A DNA stretch of 64,000 nt from Timonella sp031979385 (GTDB lineage Bacteria; Actinomycetota; Actinomycetes; Actinomycetales; Cellulomonadaceae). Shown in pieces: positions 42,872 through 51,553 of the stretch. The first letter of the stretch is position 1. Every line of letters begins with the position of its first letter. The translations under genes and the position numbers were made by a program. The notes under the pieces are model-generated. The model was not told the DNA's origin and ran no database searches. It saw only the letters and a program-made list of their open reading frames with translations. The stretch lies in NCBI GenBank assembly GCA_031979385.1, contig DALZEF010000004.1, positions 62,001-126,000 on the forward strand, read 5' to 3'.

Positions 42872-44923
42872 TCAGCCCACGATGATTGCCAGGTCCCACT
42901 TACCGATAGCGACCGGATCTCCCGCCGCAACCGACTCGTCGCTAAGCAGCGAGGTTCCGGATACACGGCTGGAAACGGTGACTGGCTCGCCGGTGTAGTT
43001 GAGTAGATAGGTCACGTCACGTCCTGCCTGGCTGGTGCCACGGCGGACGGAAACCCGCCCGTTCAGGTCGTTGGCCCAATCCCAGATCCCTGCCGCACGC
43101 AACTCGCGCTCGAGCAGTGCCTTCAACAGCTCGGTTGAGGTCATCGTGCCGATGTGCAGTGCAGAGCCGTCGCCGACCACGTTTCGGGTGACCGCCGCAT
43201 ACTCTCCCCAGGCGTCATGATCGTAACGCACCAGCGTGCGGGCCGTTGTGGGTTTGAGCAGTTCCATGACCAGCTCAGCCTGCTGGCTGCCCAGATTGTC
43301 GACGAGTCCCTGAGCCCTCGAGAACTCCTCTGTGAGTGCAAGGCCGGTCGAGTCTGGAAGAGTGAACTGGTTGAATGATGCACCAATCACATCGGTCAGT
43401 CCGTGTGGTTGATCGTCGGTGAATACCTTGAGGTACTCATCCGCGATTCCGGTGCGGAACGTGGTGATGAGATGACCGCCGTCGTGTACGAACTGGCGTA
43501 GGCGCGCGAAGGTCGCATCGGGTGCGCTGTAGAGCACTGGCGCGACGAGGACCTCGTACCGGCCAAGGTCAGGATCGTCAGGGGAGACGAAGTCGACCTC
43601 GACGTTGAGTTCGAAGAGGGCGTCGTACACCCACCGAAGCACATCGTTGTATCCGCGCGATGTCCCGAACACCCCGTTGATGAATCCGGTCTCCAACGCG
43701 AACCAGTTCAGCGCGGTCAGGGCCTCGTTGGACACCATGATCGCCACCTTGTTGGTCTTGCGCAGGTTCACGAGTTCGGCGCTGTGACGTGCTGCCTCAG
43801 CGCCGAACACGCCCGCCTCGAGGTAGGTCGGGTTCTCGCCCAAGTCGTGGCTCAGCAGGCCCTTCCAATAGGTTTCAAAGGAGTTGTGGATCGAGTGCCA
43901 GTGCCAGTACATGACACCGTTGGAGCCGCTGGCGAGGTGACTGTAGGCCTGAAGGCGCAACTGACCGGGGTAGGGGAGCCAGCCCGGCTGGCCTTGGGCT
44001 TGGGTTTCCACGACGATGTAGTTGGCCCCGCCCTTGATCGAGCGGGTCATATCTCCGCCGAACGCGATCTCCTTGCCAGTCAGCCGTGACTGGGTCGGGT
44101 GGTAGATGTCGACGCCAGCAATGTCCACCGTTTTGGCCGACTTGAAATGGTCAACCGCTGGTTGCAGTCCGTAGGACCAACCGGGAGCCCAGTCGAAGTC
44201 GAAGTTCTGGGTGACCCACTGATCTTCTCGCGCGTATTCGCGTACGATGTCGCTCTGCCATTGCAGGAAATCGGTGACGAGCGTGCGCCGGAACTTATCC
44301 CACTCCGCTCCCAGGGACCCGTTGATTGTTCCGCGAACGTCGGGGAAGTCCTCCCAGGCATCAATGCGGTTGGACCAGTAGTCCAGGCCAAAGCGATGGT
44401 TGAGCGCATCCAAGTCGTTGTTGAACTCGGCGCGTAGGTACTTGATGAACGCACGCTGCGCCCCGCGCGATGCGGTGTTGTAGTACTTGGTCTCGTTGTC
44501 CACCTGGAAGCCGATGACCGCAGGGTGGGGTGCGGTGTGTTCCATCAGCTTGCGGATGATCCGCTCCGCGTGGAACAGATAGGCGGGATTGGTGATGTCC
44601 ATGATCTGGCGCGCGCCGTAGCGCGGTTCACCGGCGGCGGTCTCGGCAAGAACGTCAGGGTGGCTTTGGACCAGCCAGGTGGGGACGGCGTAGGTAGGGG
44701 TGCCTACGATTACCTTGATTCCGGCCTTGTGCATGGCATCGAGAGCGCGATCGATGTGCGTGAAGTTGTAAGTGCCTGGCTGAGGTTCGAGCGTGCTCCA
44801 CGTTGATTCAGCGATGCGTACGACGTTGATGTTGGCGGCCTTCATCATGTCAACGTCTTTGTCGATGCGATCGGTGGGCATGTACTCGTCATAGTAGGCG
44901 GCACCGAACAGGATCTTGTCCAC
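42872..44923 (-). CDS. Beta-galactosidase, glycoside hydrolase family 42
   Basis: 683 residues from GTG 44923 with GGAG five bases upstream. Start FGAAYYDEYMP is typical. The acid/base Glu lies in FQVDNETKYYN and the nucleophile Glu in YIVVETQAQGQPGW. A trimerisation domain (IMVSNEALTALNWF...) and a short beta C-terminal domain follow. No signal peptide, so it acts on imported galactosides in the cytoplasm. A dyad upstream (45006-45029) suggests control by a local TetR regulator. Confidence 0.95.
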   Translation of the reverse strand: MDKILFGAAYYDEYMPTDRIDKDVDMMKAANINVVRIAESTWSTLEPQPGTYNFTHIDRALDAMHKAGIKVIVGTPTYAVPTWLVQSHPDVLAETAAGEPRYGARQIMDITNPAYLFHAERIIRKLMEHTAPHPAVIGFQVDNETKYYNTASRGAQRAFIKYLRAEFNNDLDALNHRFGLDYWSNRIDAWEDFPDVRGTINGSLGAEWDKFRRTLVTDFLQWQSDIVREYAREDQWVTQNFDFDWAPGWSYGLQPAVDHFKSAKTVDIAGVDIYHPTQSRLTGKEIAFGGDMTRSIKGGANYIVVETQAQGQPGWLPYPGQLRLQAYSHLASGSNGVMYWHWHSIHNSFETYWKGLLSHDLGENPTYLEAGVFGAEAARHSAELVNLRKTNKVAIMVSNEALTALNWFALETGFINGVFGTSRGYNDVLRWVYDALFELNVEVDFVSPDDPDLGRYEVLVAPVLYSAPDATFARLRQFVHDGGHLITTFRTGIADEYLKVFTDDQPHGLTDVIGASFNQFTLPDSTGLALTEEFSRAQGLVDNLGSQQAELVMELLKPTTARTLVRYDHDAWGEYAAVTRNVVGDGSALHIGTMTSTELLKALLERELRAAGIWDWANDLNGRVSVRRGTSQAGRDVTYLLNYTGEPVTVSSRVSGTSLLSDESVAAGDPVAIGKWDLAIIVG

Positions 44924-45005
44924 GGGATCTCCTTCGTTGTGAGAGCGTCGCCGTGAGTGTTGATGGACCTGTTGCGGAATGGCGACGGTGGCAGTCATCA
45001 ATCAT

Positions 45006-45029
45006 CTTACCTACTAGTTAGTAGATAAG
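45006..45029. promoter_or_regulatory. TetR-type operator upstream of GH42
   Basis: 24-bp dyad with half-sites around CTACT/AGTAG (10 of 12 positions symmetrical), 83 bp upstream of the GH42 GTG. Half-site AGTAGRTAR is shared with the operator at 50023-50050, but the centre spacing differs by 4 bp. Confidence 0.6.
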
Positions 45030-45349
45030 GAACCGTTGGAGCCGACGTGGTTGCGGACGCGCTCAGAGCCAGCCACATTGCGGTACCGGTTGTGCCACCA
45101 GGTGGCCGTGTTAGCAAAATCCCATCTTGGTGGATTTCACGTGTAATCACTGCTAAGTTGCGATTTCTGCAGTGATCTTCTCCGGCAGAAACGGTTCGAG
45201 ACGCGCTGCCCGTGTGTCTGGCTACATGCCGTTAACATAACGGGATCTCTCCTGAACCTCCGTGCCTTATTGTGAACGAACCCGACTGCACAGGGCGCCA
45301 CCCATGCCTTCATGCAGTGAGACCGCCAAGAGTGAGTTCAGGAATCATC
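45030..45349. other. Upstream region of the YitT-like gene
   Basis: 320 bp without gene. Two dyads: ATCACTGC 45146-45153 with GCAGTGAT 45169-45176, and CCGTTA-aca-TAACGG at 45229-45243. The second looks like a compact operator about 107 bp before the YitT-like start. Confidence 0.45.
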
Positions 45350-46030
45350 ATGACGACCAGTTCTGCCAAACTCGCGAGAGTCGGCCCTTCCATGACGCCA
45401 CCCGATATGGCGACGGAGCGTTCCGCGCGCCAGGGAAAACTGGCACACACCGCGATCGAAGATGTGTTTGGCATTGCTAGCGGAATCCTCGTGGTCGGTT
45501 TCGCCCTCTACCTGCTTCGAGCAACGGGTGCCGTGACGGGTGGGATCGCCGGACTCGCGCTCGCAGTCGAGTATTGGTCGGGAGTCTCCGTCACCATCCT
45601 GATCGTCGTGCTCAACATTCCGTTTGTTCTCATAGCCTGGTGGCAAAAGGGCTGGAGGTTCACGCTACGCACACTGGTCTGCATTGCGGGCATCGCCGTG
45701 ACCACGCAGATCATGGGACATGTGCTCCTGTTGGAGAGCATCAACCCCGTCTTTGGCGCCTTGACTGGAAATCTCCTGGCGGGCCTGGGGATGCTGATGC
45801 TGTTCCGACACAACTCAAGTCTCGGTGGGGTGTCCATCACGGGCCTGGTCATCCAAGAGCGCACAGGCTTCAAAGCGGGTTACACGCAACTGATCTTTGA
45901 TTGCGGTGTCGTTGCCATATCCTGCGTGAGCATCTCGGGTTGGATGGTACTCCTGTCCGTGTGCGGTGCCGTCATCTTGAACCTGGTGATTGTCCTCAAC
46001 CACCGACCAGATCGATATATCGGCTACTAG
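45350..46030 (+). CDS. YitT-family membrane protein
   Basis: 226 residues from ATG 45350 (CAGGA upstream). Five to six hydrophobic helices and family motifs FGIASGILVVGFALYLL, TGGIAGLAL and GGVSITGLVIQ. The usual C-terminal DUF2179 domain is absent, so it is the short version. Function in the family is not firmly known. Frame open to 45272 without support. Confidence 0.85.
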   Translation: MTTSSAKLARVGPSMTPPDMATERSARQGKLAHTAIEDVFGIASGILVVGFALYLLRATGAVTGGIAGLALAVEYWSGVSVTILIVVLNIPFVLIAWWQKGWRFTLRTLVCIAGIAVTTQIMGHVLLLESINPVFGALTGNLLAGLGMLMLFRHNSSLGGVSITGLVIQERTGFKAGYTQLIFDCGVVAISCVSISGWMVLLSVCGAVILNLVIVLNHRPDRYIGY

Positions 46031-46098
46031 TGTCCTGCGCTGTTGATTCGTTTCACTAGTCGCCGGAGACTTCGGCGAAGAGCCGTACCCCCTTATCT

Positions 46099-46175
46099 TC
46101 TGCGTACGCAACGGTTTGTGCCCCAACGGGGCCGTGTTCCGGCCCTGTTGGGGCACAAGCCGTTGCGTACGCAGA
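46099..46175. terminator. Exceptionally long hairpin after YitT-like gene
   Basis: 36-bp arms (46099-46134, 46140-46175) with only two mismatches and a 5-nt loop, the longest inverted repeat in the window. It lies between convergent genes. Confidence 0.75.
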
Positions 46176-46202
46176 TAACGCCAGTGTCTGAAACGACTTA
46201 CG

Positions 46203-46251
46203 ACAACGGGCGGCACCGCGCAACCAATGGTTGCACTGCGCCACCCGTTGT
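46203..46251. terminator. Second long hairpin, after GH3 gene
   Basis: 24-bp arms (46203-46226, 46228-46251), 20 of 24 positions Watson-Crick pair. It sits just beyond the GH3 stop and next to the previous hairpin, so each convergent gene has its own structure. Confidence 0.6.
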
Positions 46252-46271
46252 AGCGGTCACTTTCTGGTCAA

Positions 46272-48536
46272 CTAGGCGGTGACCCCGTTCTCGGCGTTGA
46301 CTTGAGCAATAACCGCCTGGACTTTCTCAGTGGTCAACGACCCGGGTGCCATGGCCACCAGTCGAGACAACGGCAACGAGGCAAGCATCTTCATCATGTC
46401 CACGCCCAGTGCATCGTCCCCATCGCCGTCGGCAACGAATGGGCTGTCCTGGAGAACTGGGGTGACGAGGCGTGCCGCCACGGGATCAGCCATGACCTCG
46501 CCGAAAGAGGAGTCCAGGTGCAGTGGCAGAGGGGTCTCGGTGCCACTGATCTCGACCGTGCCAGTCAAGCGGATGTCCGCGCTGGAGGCGCCGACCTGCA
46601 CCGTGTAGGTTCCACCCTCAACGATCCAGGAGTCACGCCGTACATCCCACACCTCTAGATCAGCGGTGGCAACCGTCAGGGTTGCAGTGGCGCTTCCCCC
46701 GGCAGGCACATCCACGACGGCGAATGCCTTGAGTTCCTTGACCGGTCGGTCGAATACGGAGTCGGCGACGGAGGTGTACAACTGAACCACTTCGCGCCCG
46801 TCGCGGGCACCGGTGTTGTGCACCTGGACCGTTGCGGTCAGGCTGTCCCCAGCCGCAGTTGGCTGAACTCTCAGGTCTGCGTACTCGAATGTCGTGTAGG
46901 ACAGGCCGTGACCAAATGGGTAGGATACGGCGATATCACGCGACTCGTACCAGCGGTAGCCGACATATTGGCCCTCGCCGTAGTTGACGTTGCCGTGTTC
47001 CCCCGGGAAGTTCCCCCACGCTGGAACATCTTCTAGGCGAACGGGCACGGTTTCCGCCAGCTTGCCCGACGGGTTGACGGCCCCCGACAACACCGAGGCG
47101 ATAGCGTGACCGCCACCTTGACCGAGAAGCGCCGCGTCAAGGATAGCGGTTGCATTCTCGATGACCGGCGTCAACCGAAGCACCGCACCGTGGGTGAGTA
47201 CGACAATCACGTTCTCCTGCTTTTCTGCCACCGCCTTGAGCAACTCGATCTGATCAACGGGGAGCTCAATGTGCGTACGATCAAATCCTTCGGATTCTTG
47301 GCTGTTTCCAAGACCGAGGAACAGGATCGCGACATCGGCGGCGGCTGCCGATGCAATTGCCTCGGTGGCAAGATCGCTGTCGGTCCCGTCAGTCTCCGCG
47401 CTGAAACCCTGCGCGTAGCTGACGTTCTCAGCGCCGAACTGGGCGCGTAGTTCCTCGAGCGGGACATCGAGACGCTGGTTGTTGACGCGTGACGATCCCG
47501 CTCCCTGAATGCGTGGAGTGGCTGCGAACTCACCGATCACCGTGATGCGTTGGCCTGTTGTGAGCGGCAGGATGTCGCCCTCGTTCTTCAATAGCACGAT
47601 GGAGCGCGCCGCAGCCTCGCGGGCGATGCCGTGGTGGGCGTCAACGTCGTAGGCGAATCCCTCTCGACGGCTTTCCGCGACGCGATCAGCTACCCGTGCG
47701 ACACGTTCAGCCGCCTGCTGTGCGGTTGCCCGATCAATCTCGCCGGAATCAAGTGCTGCGGTGAGCTCTTGGTCCGCGGTTCCGCCGTCATACGGCATTT
47801 GCAGGTCAAGGCCCGCCTTCACCGCATTGACCCTGTTCGCCACTGCACCCCAATCGGATACGACGAAACCCTCGAAGCCCCACTCGTCGCGCAGAACCTT
47901 GGTGAGGAGCCACGGATTCTCGGATGCGTAGGTGCCGTTGACCTTGTTGTACGAGCACATGACGGTCCACGGCTGAGCCTGGGTGACAACCTTCTGGAAG
48001 GGGCGTAGGTAGATCTCGCGCAGCGTACGTTCGTCGACGTTGGAACTGACGCGCATGCGGTCGTCCTCTTGGTTGTTCGCAGCGAAGTGCTTGAGCGAGG
48101 TGCCGACTCCCTGGCTTTGGACGCCCTTGACCCATGCGGTGCCGAGCTCTCCGGCCAAGACGGGGTCCTCTGAGAAATACTCGAAGTTGCGACCGCAGCG
48201 CGGATCGCGCTTGATGTTGATTCCCGGCCCCAGCAGCACTCCGACGCCTTCCGCCTGACCTTCCTCTCCGAGTGCGGTGCCAACGCGCTCGATGAGGTCC
48301 GCGTCCCAGGTCTGGCTGAGCGCGACTGCGGGTGGGAAGCACGTTGCAGGTACGGAGGGTGCCATGCCGAGGTGGTCCTCGGACGTGCCTTGTTTGCGAA
48401 GGCCGTGCGGGCCATCGCTCAGATTGAAACTGGGTATCTCGCCAACTCGCTTGCTGTACCAGAATCCGTTGCCGGAACTCAGCGAGGCGATCTCGGCATT
48501 GGAGAGTTCAGAGAGATATGTCGACCGATCAGTCAT
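46272..48536 (-). CDS. Beta-glucosidase-like glycoside hydrolase family 3
   Basis: 754 residues. GH3 N-terminal barrel with KHFAANNQEDDR and the nucleophile Asp in GFEGFVVSDWGAV. C-terminal sandwich (VLLKNEGDILPL) and a fibronectin-III-like domain near the end (VQVHNTGARDGREVVQLY). No signal peptide, so cytoplasmic. ATG 48536 has AGGAG. Divergent from a TetR gene with an operator-like dyad between them. Substrate class: beta-glucosides or xylosides. Confidence 0.94.
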   Translation of the reverse strand: MTDRSTYLSELSNAEIASLSSGNGFWYSKRVGEIPSFNLSDGPHGLRKQGTSEDHLGMAPSVPATCFPPAVALSQTWDADLIERVGTALGEEGQAEGVGVLLGPGINIKRDPRCGRNFEYFSEDPVLAGELGTAWVKGVQSQGVGTSLKHFAANNQEDDRMRVSSNVDERTLREIYLRPFQKVVTQAQPWTVMCSYNKVNGTYASENPWLLTKVLRDEWGFEGFVVSDWGAVANRVNAVKAGLDLQMPYDGGTADQELTAALDSGEIDRATAQQAAERVARVADRVAESRREGFAYDVDAHHGIAREAAARSIVLLKNEGDILPLTTGQRITVIGEFAATPRIQGAGSSRVNNQRLDVPLEELRAQFGAENVSYAQGFSAETDGTDSDLATEAIASAAAADVAILFLGLGNSQESEGFDRTHIELPVDQIELLKAVAEKQENVIVVLTHGAVLRLTPVIENATAILDAALLGQGGGHAIASVLSGAVNPSGKLAETVPVRLEDVPAWGNFPGEHGNVNYGEGQYVGYRWYESRDIAVSYPFGHGLSYTTFEYADLRVQPTAAGDSLTATVQVHNTGARDGREVVQLYTSVADSVFDRPVKELKAFAVVDVPAGGSATATLTVATADLEVWDVRRDSWIVEGGTYTVQVGASSADIRLTGTVEISGTETPLPLHLDSSFGEVMADPVAARLVTPVLQDSPFVADGDGDDALGVDMMKMLASLPLSRLVAMAPGSLTTEKVQAVIAQVNAENGVTA

Positions 48537-48602
48537 GGGTTAACTCCTTTGTTGGTCCCGGTGTGTGCGGTGCTCCGAGCGCAGGACTCTCATTGCAGTG
48601 CA

Positions 48603-48625
48603 AAAACCTTACGATATAAAGTTTT
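48603..48625. promoter_or_regulatory. Operator-like dyad between GH3 and tetR
   Basis: AAAACCTTA (48603-48611) and TAAAGTTTT (48617-48625) pair in 8 of 9 positions with a 5-nt spacer. Position between divergent genes fits autoregulation by the TetR protein that follows. Confidence 0.6.
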
Positions 48626-48662
48626 CAGTGCATCGAGATTTTGTCAAGGCTAGAGTTGGAGC

Positions 48663-49253
48663 ATGGCTAAACGTGGAACGTATGCAAAAGGTGTGGCCAG
48701 GAGAGAGGAAATCCTCAACACCGCACTGACCGTCATCGCTCAAAATGGATACAGCAAGGCCACGTTGAAGCAGATCGCAGAGGCCGTGGGGCTGAGCCAA
48801 ATGGGGTTGCTGCACTACTTCGACACCAAAGAGGAATTGTTCACGCAGGTGCTGAGGCGTAGGGATCAACTCGACACCGCGAACTTCTCACTGGGCAAGG
48901 GTGGCCTCATATCACGGGGTGAGTCCTCGACCCTCCATGCGCTGGTGAAGCACAACTCGATGGTTCCAGGACTCGTGCAACTCTACTCGCGGTTGTCTAT
49001 CGAGGCATCGGAACCGTCTCACCCAGCGCATGACTATTTTCGGGAACGTATTGCCAATCTGCGGGTCAGCTTCGCCAAAGAGATCGCCGCCGCGCAAGAA
49101 TCCGGAGAGGTTCCAGCGGACCTGGATCCGGAGAATGTGGCGATAACCCTGATCTCATTGCTGGATGGACTGCAAATCGCGTGGCTCTATGACTCGAGCA
49201 TCAACATGGCTGAACACGTTGATCTTCTGATGGATCGCCTGCTGCGCCGTTAG
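48663..49253 (+). CDS. TetR-family regulator, probably of GH3
   Basis: 196 residues. HTH from EEILNTALTVIAQNGYSKAT to LSQMGLLHYFDTKEEL. The C-terminal segment SLLDGLQIAWLYD is like that of other TetR regulators of glycosidase loci. Divergent from GH3. Its end meets the next TetR gene tail to tail, with only 6 bp between stops. The two regulators are paralogues of one subgroup (both have GLLHY in the recognition helix). Confidence 0.9.
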   Translation: MAKRGTYAKGVARREEILNTALTVIAQNGYSKATLKQIAEAVGLSQMGLLHYFDTKEELFTQVLRRRDQLDTANFSLGKGGLISRGESSTLHALVKHNSMVPGLVQLYSRLSIEASEPSHPAHDYFRERIANLRVSFAKEIAAAQESGEVPADLDPENVAITLISLLDGLQIAWLYDSSINMAEHVDLLMDRLLRR

Positions 49254-49259
49254 CGTCGG

Positions 49260-49907
49260 TTACTTGTAGCCGTCCCATATGGGCGACGGGAACAGAATGT
49301 CTTCAAAGCGTGTCCAAGATGCCACCAGTTCGATCTGTGGAGAGCGGAAGAAGCGTAACTGGAGACCGTCCATCGCCTCGATCGACATTTCCACCAGATC
49401 GCGCATGTCTTCCCAGGTGCCCATCTCGGGAGGAATGCGCCACCTCGTCTGCGAGTAGAGCTCCCAGACGCTTGTCGGGCGTTCGTTGAAGTATTCGTGC
49501 GCCGGATGGTCGGGTGAAACCGCCTCGGTTCCGAGCACGATGTAAAGCCGCATGAGTTGCTCGTTCTTTGCGTTGTTCCGCACAAGGTATCTCAGATAGG
49601 CGGGGTATGAGGCGCCATCGGGGTGCGTGGCCAGCGGATCTCCGGTGGCGATGAAATCATCGGGGTCGAAGCGCCGGTCATAGCGTTGCTCGATGATGAG
49701 TTTCAGCATGCCCTCTTTGGAGTGAACGTAGTGCAGCAGGCCTGCCTGTGTGATGCCGACCTCATCCGCCACCTGCTGCAGTGAGAAACCGTAAAAACCG
49801 TTCTCGCTGACCAGTCGCGTGCTGGCCTCGATAATCTGATCCAGGCGCTCCTCTCGTGACAAGCGGATACGGGGGCGCCGATTCGCGGAGACGGGGTTTT
49901 GGGCCAT
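49260..49907 (-). CDS. TetR-family regulator, probably of MFS-GH30 and GH42
   Basis: 215 residues from ATG 49907 (the frame reaches 49931). HTH DQIIEASTRLVSENGFYGFS followed by ITQAGLLHYVHSKEGML. C-terminal EAMDGLQLRFF. Divergent from the MFS gene with a perfect dyad between them (50023-50050), so it likely represses the transporter, GH30 and itself. Confidence 0.9.
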   Translation of the reverse strand: MAQNPVSANRRPRIRLSREERLDQIIEASTRLVSENGFYGFSLQQVADEVGITQAGLLHYVHSKEGMLKLIIEQRYDRRFDPDDFIATGDPLATHPDGASYPAYLRYLVRNNAKNEQLMRLYIVLGTEAVSPDHPAHEYFNERPTSVWELYSQTRWRIPPEMGTWEDMRDLVEMSIEAMDGLQLRFFRSPQIELVASWTRFEDILFPSPIWDGYK

Positions 49908-50022
49908 TTCACAATCGTAGTCGATCATCAATGCGGCAGGTCCGTCGCAATGTGCCGGTGCAGTCTTAAATGGGACTTTCGGTTCGTTGACATTTTTGCG
50001 ACACGGGTCTTAGATTGTTCTT

Positions 50023-50050
50023 GCTACCTACTGAATGGTCAGTAGGTAGC
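50023..50050. promoter_or_regulatory. TetR operator between divergent tetR and MFS genes
   Basis: Perfect 12-bp half-sites (GCTACCTACTGA and its complement) with a 4-nt spacer, about 57 bp before the transporter start. It shares the AGTAGRTA half-site with the GH42 dyad at 45006. Confidence 0.75.
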
Positions 50051-50106
50051 GGGAGTAGATCAGGTATCAGTGTGGAGCCAAACTCCAATGACCAAAGAAG
50101 GTACAT

Positions 50107-51408
50107 ATGGAAACGCGAGCCTTCGCCTCGCAGAATGACGCCCAGGACGAACTGGGCGTAGAGAACATCGCCCCGGACATCGGACAGCCGCTGGACAAGA
50201 CTCGTGGAATCCGGTTCGGTGCGGGATTCTTCGTCTACGGTGTGCTCTGGATCATCGGACTCATGATCGTGGCAAGCGTGCTCTTGCCCCAGCGCCTCGT
50301 GGACATCGGGGTGTCAAATCCGACAGCGACAATGGGAACCATCAACGCGATCACCGCGATCGTCTCACTGGCATCCAACCTCATCTTCGGTAACCTCTCA
50401 GACCGCACCCGCAGCCGGTTCGGACGCCGCGCCCCGTGGATTCTCGCCGGTGGTGTCATCGGTGGCGTCTCGCTCTACCTGGTTGGGGTACTACCGTCAG
50501 TGGGCGCTCTGACGCTCGCCTACTGCGTCTCGATGGTCGGCCTGAACATGATGCTCGCACCAGCGGTTGCAGTCCTCTCCGACCGGGTGCCGCAACGATT
50601 GCGCGGCACGATGTCAGCCTTCTACGGTGCGGGACTCACCGCAGGCGCCCCTATCGGTACCCTGATCGGTGCAAAGTTCATCACCAACGCCGTGCCCGGG
50701 TTCGTACTTGGCGGTCTACTGATGGCAATCTCCGCAATCGTCGCGCTGATCGTGTGGCCGCGTGAGCGCTCGGCCCAGCACCTTCCCGCGGCAAGTCACT
50801 CGCTCAAGGACATCCTGGTGTCCTTCCGGCCGCCACGTAATGCCCCAGACTTCTACTACGCGTTCGCTGGACGACTGTTCATGCTGGTCAGCTATCAGAT
50901 GATCATGGCCTACCAGTTGTACATCGTGCAGAACTACCTTGGGCAGGACACCAACACCTCAGGCGAGACCATCGCCACGATGGCCATCATCACGCTGGTT
51001 GTCGGCCTGTTCGGTTCAGTGATCGCAGGACCGATCTCCGACAAGATCCGGATGCGAAAGCTCCCGGTCATCCTCTCCTCGATCTTGTTTGCCGTGGGTA
51101 TCGCACTGCCCTGGATCATGCCGACAACGATGGGAATGTTCCTCTTCGCTGGAGTCGCGGGCTTCGGCTATGGCGTTTACACCTCGGTTGACCAAGCTCT
51201 CAATGTCGACGTTCTGCCCAGCCAGGAGGAAGCAGGCAAGGACCTCGGCATTCTCAACCTCTCCACCACGATCGGTCAGACCGTTGGCCCACTCATCACC
51301 TCGGCTGTCGTCACCGCAACCGGTGGATTCGGGTTCGCATTCCCCATCGCGATCGCGATGGCGCTCATCGGTGCGATCTGCATCATCAAGATCAAATCCG
51401 TTAAATAA
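50107..51408 (+). CDS. MFS sugar transporter
   Basis: 433 residues, 12 hydrophobic helices. Loop 2-3 GNLSDRTRSRFGRRAPWILAG is the MFS motif in the form found in glycoside-pentoside-hexuronide-like and related sugar permeases; a repeat occurs in loop 8-9 (GPISDKIRMRKLPVI). ATG 50107 has AAAGAAGG upstream. In operon with GH30 downstream, so probably imports the oligosaccharide or glycoside that GH30, GH3 or GH42 cleave. Confidence 0.9.
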   Translation: METRAFASQNDAQDELGVENIAPDIGQPLDKTRGIRFGAGFFVYGVLWIIGLMIVASVLLPQRLVDIGVSNPTATMGTINAITAIVSLASNLIFGNLSDRTRSRFGRRAPWILAGGVIGGVSLYLVGVLPSVGALTLAYCVSMVGLNMMLAPAVAVLSDRVPQRLRGTMSAFYGAGLTAGAPIGTLIGAKFITNAVPGFVLGGLLMAISAIVALIVWPRERSAQHLPAASHSLKDILVSFRPPRNAPDFYYAFAGRLFMLVSYQMIMAYQLYIVQNYLGQDTNTSGETIATMAIITLVVGLFGSVIAGPISDKIRMRKLPVILSSILFAVGIALPWIMPTTMGMFLFAGVAGFGYGVYTSVDQALNVDVLPSQEEAGKDLGILNLSTTIGQTVGPLITSAVVTATGGFGFAFPIAIAMALIGAICIIKIKSVK

Positions 51409-51429
51409 GCCCGCACGACACGACCCAGT

Positions 51430-51469
51430 CCTGGCGGGCGTGTGGGTGGCATCCCGCACACCCGCCAGG
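51430..51469 (+). terminator. Hairpin between MFS and GH30 genes
   Basis: 17-bp arms (51430-51446, 51453-51469) with two mismatches. In an operon this would attenuate reading into GH30 or stabilise the MFS mRNA end. Confidence 0.6.
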
Positions 51470-51553
51470 AAACACCATAGGCGAGTGCCCTCTCAACGCA
51501 CCTCGTGGACCAAACCGGCCAACTCGTCGGCAATCCCCTGAAAGAAGATGGAC

